This document shows, in pieces, positions 7,687 through 13,609 of a stretch of 14,731 bases of DNA. The stretch's first letter is position 1. The number at the start of each line of letters is the position of its first letter. The DNA comes from JBCBKZ01 sp039026975. Its GTDB lineage: Bacteria > Bacteroidota > Bacteroidia > J057. Made by a program: the position numbers and the translations under genes. Under the pieces are notes generated by a model. The model did no database searches, was not told the DNA's origin, and saw nothing but the letters and a program-made list of their open reading frames with translations. The stretch spans positions 1 to 14,731 of the forward strand of contig JBCCLI010000143.1 of NCBI GenBank assembly GCA_039026975.1. The letters are read 5' to 3'.

Positions 7687-8805
7687 ATGACTACGATTTT
7701 GATAATTGAAGATGAAAAAGAGCTTAGGGAGAATCTCAAGGTTTTTTTTGACATAAGAAAGTATAATACCCTGGTAGCAGCTAATGGCCTGGAAGCTCTG
7801 GGTATGCTAGACGTACATACACCGGATATCATTATATGCGATGTAAAAATGCCGGAAATGGACGGGTACGCCTTGCTCCAGCGAATCAGGAAAAAGGAGG
7901 CTTTTGCTGCTATCCCCTTTCTGTTTCTGACAGCTAAGACCTCTTATGAAGATGCGCGTACAGGAATGAATCTAGGCGCTGATGACTACTTGTATAAGCC
8001 TTTCAGCTATAAACAGCTGGAAGCTGCAGTGAATGCAAGACTCAGGCGGTTAAAACAGTATGTAAAGCTTACTCCTGCCATTGAGCATATGGGAGAAACC
8101 CTCACAAAAATAGGGAATGCTCCCGAGGAGCTAAAGGAGGAAATTCTCCTTTTACAGGAACGCCTGAGAAGGAAAAGTAATCAGATAGAAGCGTATCATC
8201 ATATAGCTTCTCATGAAATAAGAGGGCCAGTAGCTAATATCATGGGGCTGGTAGAGATGCTGGATGTAGAAGGGGATGGCATGGGAGTTATCTCTAAGCT
8301 AAAGTCGGCTGCTGATCAGTTAGATAAAACCATATTTGACCTGCACAATCACATAGATCCCTACCTGGATCAGTATGTGTTTTCCTCTCAGTGGGGCGGC
8401 AAGGATAAAGTATCTAACATTTACTTGTTGGATGATAGCCCTGTCCTTCAGCTGATTTTCCGGCAGCTTATTAAAAAATACTATCCTGACATTACGCCCT
8501 ACATCTTTTCCTCCATAGAAGAAGTGCTTCTGGCAGTAGAAGATGATAAGATCCCGGAACCAGATATCTTCTTTTTGGATATTAACCTGAAGGGAGAAAA
8601 TGGATGGGAGATGCTGGAAGCCCTAAATGAAAGATCCCTTACCTGGGATGTGCTCATTCTCACCTCTGCTATAGAGAAAGAGGAGCGCCAGAAAGCATTT
8701 ACCTTTGATCAGGTGAAAGGATTTTTGATTAAGCCTTTGACGCTTTCTCAGCTTAATTATGTTTTCAGAGTTCCTGTGAACATAGGTAGTAACAATTTAT
8801 CCTAA
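7687..8805 (+). CDS. REC-DHp-REC signalling protein without a kinase ATPase domain
   Basis: The 372-residue cytoplasmic protein has three parts. The first receiver domain (about 2-123) has acidic Glu8/Asp9/Glu10, phospho-acceptor Asp52 in IICDVKMPEMDG, the Thr of LTAK (82) and Lys104 in YKPF. A coiled-coil linker (about 145-170) leads to a HisKA-like dimerisation helix with H-box SHEIRGP, His176. The second receiver (about 244-362) has Asp249/Asp250 in YLLDDS, phospho-acceptor Asp298 in FFLDIN, Thr326 and Lys349 in IKP. Between the H-box and the second receiver are only about 65 residues, and no N, G1 or G2 ATP-binding box is visible, so the HATPase_c domain is absent. It cannot phosphorylate itself as a normal hybrid kinase would. 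A phosphorelay shuttle or a protein that pairs with another kinase is the likely role. The promoter is separate and a terminator follows. Confidence 0.88.
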   Translation: MTTILIIEDEKELRENLKVFFDIRKYNTLVAANGLEALGMLDVHTPDIIICDVKMPEMDGYALLQRIRKKEAFAAIPFLFLTAKTSYEDARTGMNLGADDYLYKPFSYKQLEAAVNARLRRLKQYVKLTPAIEHMGETLTKIGNAPEELKEEILLLQERLRRKSNQIEAYHHIASHEIRGPVANIMGLVEMLDVEGDGMGVISKLKSAADQLDKTIFDLHNHIDPYLDQYVFSSQWGGKDKVSNIYLLDDSPVLQLIFRQLIKKYYPDITPYIFSSIEEVLLAVEDDKIPEPDIFFLDINLKGENGWEMLEALNERSLTWDVLILTSAIEKEERQKAFTFDQVKGFLIKPLTLSQLNYVFRVPVNIGSNNLS

Positions 8806-8811
8806 CGTACT

Positions 8812-8847
8812 AAGCCACAAATAGCTAACACTAGCTATTTGTGGCTT
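8812..8847. terminator. bidirectional terminator between convergent genes
   Basis: A perfect 15-bp inverted repeat (8812-8826 and 8833-8847) surrounds a 6-base loop. It lies 7 bp after the signalling gene's stop and 25 bp beyond the J-protein stop, which read toward each other. The T tract is short on both strands (TTT), but the stem is long and exact, so action in both directions is likely. Confidence 0.8.
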
Positions 8848-8871
8848 TAGGGTTTAGGAGGAAGGCCTCCC

Positions 8872-9750
8872 TTATTGCGTTCTCAGCCTTGCTAGTTCTC
8901 TAACTAGCTCCTTTTCTTGTTCAGAAAGCTTAGTAGGTATTTTTGCTTTGAGGGTAACATATAAGTTCCCATGTACATTCCTTTTTTCATCCCTAGGGAA
9001 TCCCTTGCCACTAAGCTTTATCTTTTTATCAGGCTGTGTTTCCGGTTTGAGTTTGACTTTAACCTTTCCACTCATAGTAGGTACTTCTATCTCTCCTCCC
9101 AGCATGAGGGTAAAAATATCTACTGCTACTTCCGTCCGTAAGTGCATACCTGTACGAGTAAATAAGAGATGAGGACTTACATGTACTTGCAACAAAAGAT
9201 CGCCTGCTGGTCCTCCATGTACACCTGGATTTCCCTTGCCTTTTAGTTTCAGCTTTTTCCCATCCTCTATACCGGGCTTAATTTGGATTCTGAGGTTTTT
9301 TCCATGGAGGCTAAAGGTTCTGCTTGTCCCATGGTAAGCCTCTTCCATGGTGATTTCCACGTCCCCCTGGAGATCACTCCCCTTGCTGGCTCTGGGAGCT
9401 CCACTAAATCCGGTATTTCCCCCAAACATCTGATAGAAAAAGTCCGAAAATCCTCTACTATCACGGAAAAAGTCTTCTGCCCCAAACCCCTGGCCCGTCT
9501 GTCCACCATAACCGCCTTGACCCGCTCTTTCTGCCTGTTTCCAGTGGGTACCAAACTTATCATACTTAGCTCTATGATCAGGGTCTCCCAGCACCTCATA
9601 GGCTTCAGAGATATGCTTAAATTTTTCTTCTGCTGATTTATTATTTTTATTCTGATCCGGGTGGTACTTCATGGCAAGTTTCCGGTAAGCTTTTTTGATC
9701 TCATTCTGACTCGCACTTTTGCTCACACCCAGTATGTTATAATAATCCAT
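8872..9750 (-). CDS. J-domain co-chaperone, CbpA/class B DnaJ type
   Basis: This 292-residue Hsp40 stimulates the ATPase of DnaK and delivers clients to it. The J domain covers about residues 2-67 (YYNILGVS at the start, HPD at 30-32, KYDKFG at its end). A Gly/Phe-rich linker follows (about 75-117, GYGGQTGQGFGAEDFF). The C-terminal substrate-binding domains then contain QGDVEITMEEAYHGTSR and GLIE-like IKPGIEDGKKLKLKGKG segments, ending in a charged helix (LSEQEKELVREL). There is no cysteine in the protein, so the zinc finger of class A DnaJ is absent, which places it with CbpA-like proteins. It lies downstream of hsp20 on the same strand but behind a strong terminator, so it probably has its own promoter too. 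Confidence 0.93.
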   Translation of the reverse strand: MDYYNILGVSKSASQNEIKKAYRKLAMKYHPDQNKNNKSAEEKFKHISEAYEVLGDPDHRAKYDKFGTHWKQAERAGQGGYGGQTGQGFGAEDFFRDSRGFSDFFYQMFGGNTGFSGAPRASKGSDLQGDVEITMEEAYHGTSRTFSLHGKNLRIQIKPGIEDGKKLKLKGKGNPGVHGGPAGDLLLQVHVSPHLLFTRTGMHLRTEVAVDIFTLMLGGEIEVPTMSGKVKVKLKPETQPDKKIKLSGKGFPRDEKRNVHGNLYVTLKAKIPTKLSEQEKELVRELARLRTQ

Positions 9751-9774
9751 ATGCTTCTTTAACTTGCCGTTACC

Positions 9775-9782
9775 TAAATGTA
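9775..9782 (-). promoter_or_regulatory. possible -7 element for the J-protein gene
   Basis: On the minus strand TACATTTA matches seven of eight positions of the Bacteroidota -7 element TAnnTTTG and lies 24 bases upstream of the ATG at 9750. The T-rich tail of the hsp20 terminator sits about where a -33 element would fall. This is a weak, pattern-based call. Confidence 0.25.
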
Positions 9783-9796
9783 CTATCCTTCATACG

Positions 9797-9830
9797 AAAA
9801 AAAAGGGAGACAGTATATTTTCTGTCCCCC
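9797..9830 (-). terminator. rho-independent terminator of hsp20
   Basis: On the minus strand GGGGGACAG pairs with CTGTCTCCC (one G-U) around an 8-base loop, followed at once by eight T. It starts 46 bp after the hsp20 stop. This is a textbook intrinsic terminator and separates hsp20 from the J-protein gene. Confidence 0.9.
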
Positions 9831-9876
9831 TCCTCATCACTATCCGAAAAACCTCTTAAACCAATTCACACAATCT

Positions 9877-10314
9877 TTATGCTATTTCTATAGCCTTAGG
9901 GCTAGGTTTAGCTTCTTCAGAAACGGGTAGTGTTACATTTAGGATCCCGTTTTCATAGCTAGCACTAATGGCATCTTCATTGACAGTTTCAGGTAATCTA
10001 AAGCTTTTGCTGAAAGAGTATTGGCCAAACTGACGGAGGGTGTAGGTATTATCAGTTCCCTCTTCTGTATGCTCATTACTGACTTCAGCTTTGATGGTCA
10101 ACACATGCTTTTCAACGTTGATGGAGAAATTTTCCTTGCTTAAGCCGGGAGCAGCTAATGCTACTGTAAATTCATCTTCAGACTTACTGATGTTTACTGC
10201 AGGGGTGTTGAATCCTTGTTTTTTTGCTAGTCTGTTATCAAAGGCTTCATCATTGAAAAAATCGTTGATTAGACTAGGGAAAAACCAATCTGAGTTCCTT
10301 CTTACTAATTTCAT
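9877..10314 (-). CDS. small heat-shock protein Hsp20 (alpha-crystallin family)
   Basis: The 145-residue ATP-independent holdase binds unfolding proteins and forms oligomers. A short N-terminal arm (1-35, with WFFPSLINDFF) precedes the alpha-crystallin domain (about 37-131). That domain starts at TPAVNISKSEDEFTV, includes the conserved APGLSKENF, and ends with the hallmark ENGILNVTLP (121-130). The C-terminal tail carries the I-x-I oligomerisation motif as IEI (142-144). Length and order are normal. It has its own terminator and is followed by a J-domain gene, so the pair forms a small proteostasis cluster in which Hsp20 holds clients and the Hsp40 passes them to DnaK. Confidence 0.95.
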   Translation of the reverse strand: MKLVRRNSDWFFPSLINDFFNDEAFDNRLAKKQGFNTPAVNISKSEDEFTVALAAPGLSKENFSINVEKHVLTIKAEVSNEHTEEGTDNTYTLRQFGQYSFSKSFRLPETVNEDAISASYENGILNVTLPVSEEAKPSPKAIEIA

Positions 10315-10653
10315 ATCCGTATACTTTGTGTTTAACTTTTTGTTGATTGATATACACTCCCTACTTTACAAGGGGTGTACCAATGCCACTTTTAGGAAAA
10401 AATGGCGAAATCCATCCTCGTAATATGCCTTTATGGCAGTATTATGGAAAATTATTATGCCAAAATGGCATTACTTCTAGCGGAAAATACTTCTTACGGG
10501 GAAGTAGAGATGTAAGTTGGGGTAGAAGACTTACAAGAATTAGTTCGATTCTCCGTTTATATTAAACCTTGCAGCTTCTCACAAATCATTGATTATTTCC
10601 TTATCCCTTATCCAGCTGTACGGACTTACAAGTAACCTCTAAGCTTAACCTGT
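10315..10653. other. 339-bp divergent regulatory region with multiple dyads
   Basis: No credible gene is seen; the only plus-strand open frame here (10347-10565, 72 codons) has no recognisable features. The region instead holds an ATGCC copy at 10383-10387, two 13-bp palindromes (10426-10438 and 10458-10470), a 6-bp hairpin TACTTC/GAAGTA (10488-10506) and a 7-bp hairpin TGTAAGT/ACTTACA (10511-10535). It lies between hsp20 and the 941-residue secreted protein gene, so it must carry promoters for both. Confidence 0.55.
10426..10470. promoter_or_regulatory. paired palindromes TGCC-N5-GGCA, candidate operators
   Basis: Two copies of TGCC-N5-GGCA occur at 10426-10438 (spacer TTTAT) and 10458-10470 (spacer AAAAT). 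Their centres are 32 bp apart, close to three helical turns, which would place them on the same DNA face. The second extends to ATGCC-N5-GGCAT. The whole block from GTAAT (10421) to ATTAC (ending near 10473) is roughly symmetric and could also fold as one long stem. A dimeric regulator binding cooperatively is a reasonable inference; its identity is unknown. Confidence 0.45.
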
Positions 10654-13479
10654 ATGCCATCTTTTTTACCTTTTGTACTCAGCTATGCCCGTTCCGGCAT
10701 ACTGCTATTCTTATGTTGTATTCTTACTACTCATCTATCTTTTGGTCAGCTCTGTGATGATCCAGATAGTACCTGGTTAGTCACTCCTTGTTATATAGCA
10801 GGTGATCCATTAGCTGGTAATCCAGATAATGCAGATGCCGCAGCTATCGTGCGTATCCCATATCTTCCCACTAATCCTACAGAGGCCTCTAGCAAGACCG
10901 TATTAGCTACAGGAAGTCAGGTAGGTACGGTATGGGGACTAGCCTACCAACGTAAGACAAAAACCCTTTTTGCTTCTACCGTCTTAAAACGGCATGCGGG
11001 AATGGGGCCTCTTGGGCCTGGTGGAATTTATGTGATGGACCCCATCAGTGGAGAATTTGACATGGATAATTCTTTCAGCCTGGAAGAGTTTGGGATTGAT
11101 GTAGGGAGTTCTGTCATCACTAATGAGTCAAGAAATTTGCCATCTGCCGCTATCCAGCAAAACAGAGATCCACTTGCCTTTAACCTGGTAGCCAGGGTAG
11201 GATTCGGAGACATAGAGATATCAGAAGATGAAGAGTATTTGTGGACGGTAAACCTTTTTGATCAGAAGCTTTATAGAATTAAAGTAGGTGTTCCCTTCCA
11301 GCGGCCAACGGCAGATGACATCACCGCATATGATATTCCAGGATTTTGTAATGATAATAGTCGCTTGGCCCCGTGGGGGCTGAGTGTAAATGAGGGGCGA
11401 ATATATGTAGGTGTAGTTTGTCCAGCTCTGGCTTCAGAGCAGTCAGGAGATCTTAAAGCTACTGTATATGCGTTTGACGCTGATAATACAGTATGGGAGT
11501 CTATTCTGGAAGTAGACCTGAATTATCCCAGAGGTATTGTAGAGCGCTTTGGGTTTGAAGTAAGCTTTGCTGCCTGGCGGCCCTGGCTACAAAGCTGGCA
11601 GGACCTAACAGCTACTGTATCTGACCTGAATGAGTTTGGATATCCTCAGCCTATTCTCTCGGATATAGAGTTTGAGCAGAATGGAGATATGATTCTGGGC
11701 TTTCTGGATAGAGCAGGGTTACAGTTTGGATTTGAAGCTTTCAGTACTATTCCTGGTGATATTAACCTATACGTAGGGGATGCTGCCGGAGACATTCTGA
11801 GGGCCTGTCTACAGGATGATGGGACCTTTATACTGGAGAATAATGCAGCTCTCTGCAATGGGCTAGTATCTGAGGGAGAAAATAATCAGCAGGGGCCCGG
11901 TGGAGGAGAATTCTACTCTGATGACTTCTATTTTGATATCGAGTTTAACATCGTAGGCCATGATGAAATAACGCTGGGGGGCTTGGCCTCTCTTCCATTC
12001 TCAGATGAAATAGCTACCACCGTCTATGATCCTTTGGCAGGGTTCCCTTTCTCGGGCGGCGTACATTGGTATGGTAATGCAGTAGGAAATCTGGAACGTG
12101 CCTTCCTCATCTACGATGCGGAATTGCAAGGAGGCTTTGGAAAAGCAGCTGGACTGGGTGACCTGGAAATGGTCTGCAACTCTCTGCCTGTGGTAGATCC
12201 GCCTATAGACCCGCCGGTAGATCCGCCTATGGCTAATGATACCTGTCCTGAGGTAAATATTTGTTTATTAAGTGATTACAATTCAGATTCTCTCAGTGGG
12301 CACGCTATCTTCTTGAAACCATCTCCTGTAGAATCCCTCATAGCTGATAAGAGTACTTTAGTAGGCGACCTCACCCGTTTTGACTGGGTAAGCCAGGGAA
12401 GATATATAGCATATGAAGACTATTCAGTAGTCAGTGGAATAGTAGCCAATGATATGTTTCCTGATGCTCAGTTTGAGGTGGAATTAATCATTAGTGATTT
12501 GCAGGACTGGGACAGTTGGTCAGCTAAGGGGAGAGGGTTCAAAGCATCAGCAGGTAGCGAGGTAGCAGCAGCAGCTAATCATCCTTCATGGACATTTGGA
12601 ATCCTGGACGTGCAGTCTAAACTCATAGGTAGAGGTACGTTGGCGGGAGATTCTATAGGACTTACTCCCAGGCCTTCTAATTTGAGTATGGGCGTCCAAA
12701 TAGGTGTGGGAGCTAATGATAAAAATGAACTATTAGGAATCAGCACATGGTTTAATGGGAGTGGGACCGTACAGGGTCAACCTTTTACCCTGAAAGGGGA
12801 CCTAAACGTGAATGTTGACAGTTGTATGACTGATTCTATTTGTCCTCCAGCAGTGAATATTCCTCAGGTAGTGCAGATTAATATAGTGGATGCGGCTACA
12901 GATGAACTCCTTCAACCATTAACAGACGGAGATACTTTATACCTTTCAGCGCTACCAGTGTTCTTGAATTTTGCCGTGCAAACATCTCCCCGGATAGTGG
13001 GAAGCGTTTCTCTGGAACTACTAGCAGTAGATGGGCAGCGGATGAATGTGCAGAAGGTAGAAAATCAGTTTCCCTATGCTGTATTTGGTGATAGAAATGG
13101 AGACTATGGCACCCAAAAATTACCAGGGGGACAGTACGTTCTATCAACCACTCCCTTTAATGCCCGCAGAGAAAGTGGGCTAAGAGGAGAAACCACAAGG
13201 TTATCTTTTATAATTATAGATGATTTAGCGGATATATCAGTTCTCTCTCTATTTCCTAATCCTGCTACTACTGAGATTCAGCTTATTCCTGTAGAAACGG
13301 GAGCAGACGTAGAAGTCCTAGCTATACAGTCTCTCTACGGAGGAGCCCTTCCTATAGAAGCCACCTTTGATGGCAGTAACTGGTTCATTCCTGTCCACCA
13401 ACTAGAGAAAGGACTTTATCTTGTAAAGGCCAGGGTGGGAGAAACCGTAGTAACAGAGAAATTCTGGGTGAAGAGATAG
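10654..13479 (+). CDS. T9SS type A-sorted secreted protein with SdrD-associated N-terminal domain
   Basis: The 941-residue exported protein has a signal peptide (about 1-31, cleavage near LSFG/Q). Residues about 60-510 resemble the beta-propeller-like region found beside SdrD B-like repeats in other bacterial surface proteins: GTVWGLAYQRKTKTLFAS (91-108), then KRHAGMGPLGPGGIYVMD (112-129), and later WGLSVNEGRIYVGV. A proline linker VDPP-IDPP-VDPP (514-525) separates it from a second domain (about 530-725, no family recognised) with ISTWFNGSGTVQGQPF. A beta-sandwich module at about 735-855 (INIVDAATDELLQPLTDGD, then PYAVFGDRNGDYG and LSTTPFNAR) is of a kind common in T9SS cargo. The type A sorting domain occupies about 862-941 (LFPNPATTEIQL, GLYLVKARVG, FWVKR). 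It is probably cell-surface attached or released; the ligand is unknown. A terminator follows. Confidence 0.88.
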   Translation: MPSFLPFVLSYARSGILLFLCCILTTHLSFGQLCDDPDSTWLVTPCYIAGDPLAGNPDNADAAAIVRIPYLPTNPTEASSKTVLATGSQVGTVWGLAYQRKTKTLFASTVLKRHAGMGPLGPGGIYVMDPISGEFDMDNSFSLEEFGIDVGSSVITNESRNLPSAAIQQNRDPLAFNLVARVGFGDIEISEDEEYLWTVNLFDQKLYRIKVGVPFQRPTADDITAYDIPGFCNDNSRLAPWGLSVNEGRIYVGVVCPALASEQSGDLKATVYAFDADNTVWESILEVDLNYPRGIVERFGFEVSFAAWRPWLQSWQDLTATVSDLNEFGYPQPILSDIEFEQNGDMILGFLDRAGLQFGFEAFSTIPGDINLYVGDAAGDILRACLQDDGTFILENNAALCNGLVSEGENNQQGPGGGEFYSDDFYFDIEFNIVGHDEITLGGLASLPFSDEIATTVYDPLAGFPFSGGVHWYGNAVGNLERAFLIYDAELQGGFGKAAGLGDLEMVCNSLPVVDPPIDPPVDPPMANDTCPEVNICLLSDYNSDSLSGHAIFLKPSPVESLIADKSTLVGDLTRFDWVSQGRYIAYEDYSVVSGIVANDMFPDAQFEVELIISDLQDWDSWSAKGRGFKASAGSEVAAAANHPSWTFGILDVQSKLIGRGTLAGDSIGLTPRPSNLSMGVQIGVGANDKNELLGISTWFNGSGTVQGQPFTLKGDLNVNVDSCMTDSICPPAVNIPQVVQINIVDAATDELLQPLTDGDTLYLSALPVFLNFAVQTSPRIVGSVSLELLAVDGQRMNVQKVENQFPYAVFGDRNGDYGTQKLPGGQYVLSTTPFNARRESGLRGETTRLSFIIIDDLADISVLSLFPNPATTEIQLIPVETGADVEVLAIQSLYGGALPIEATFDGSNWFIPVHQLEKGLYLVKARVGETVVTEKFWVKR
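12193..12228 (+). repeat. three tandem [V/I]DPP linker repeats
   Basis: Codons 514-525 of the secreted protein encode VDPP, IDPP, VDPP as three 12-base units. This is a short extended linker between the N-terminal propeller-like region and the next domain. Such units can vary in number between strains. Confidence 0.7.
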
Positions 13480-13514
13480 ACCTAAGATTGAAGATAGAAT
13501 TTCACATAAATTTC

Positions 13515-13549
13515 AAGAGGCAGGTCATACATGATTCTGCCTCTTTTTG
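13515..13549 (+). terminator. rho-independent terminator of the 941-residue protein gene
   Basis: AAGAGGCAG (13515-13523) pairs perfectly with CTGCCTCTT (13537-13545) across a 13-base loop and runs into TTTTT. It starts 35 bp after the stop codon and isolates this gene from the downstream serine-pathway gene. Confidence 0.85.
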
Positions 13550-13609
13550 TACATTTGCTGCCCTCTTAACGAATAGAAACCCAACGTGGAAATAACTGTA
13601 TCTAAACCC

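Noticed and set aside
9283..9636. 117-codon plus-strand and 110-codon minus-strand frames over the J-protein
   Set aside because: Both overlap the well-supported J-domain gene in other frames and have no recognisable features.
10426..10470. sigma-54 promoter or CIRCE element
   Set aside because: TGGCA occurs but the -24/-12 spacing to TTGCA is absent, and the palindromes do not match the CIRCE halves TTAGCACTC / GAGTGCTAA.
10347..10565. 72-codon plus-strand open frame upstream of the 941-residue protein
   Set aside because: It spans the palindromes and hairpins, shows no domain, signal or conserved motif, and overlaps regulatory-looking DNA.
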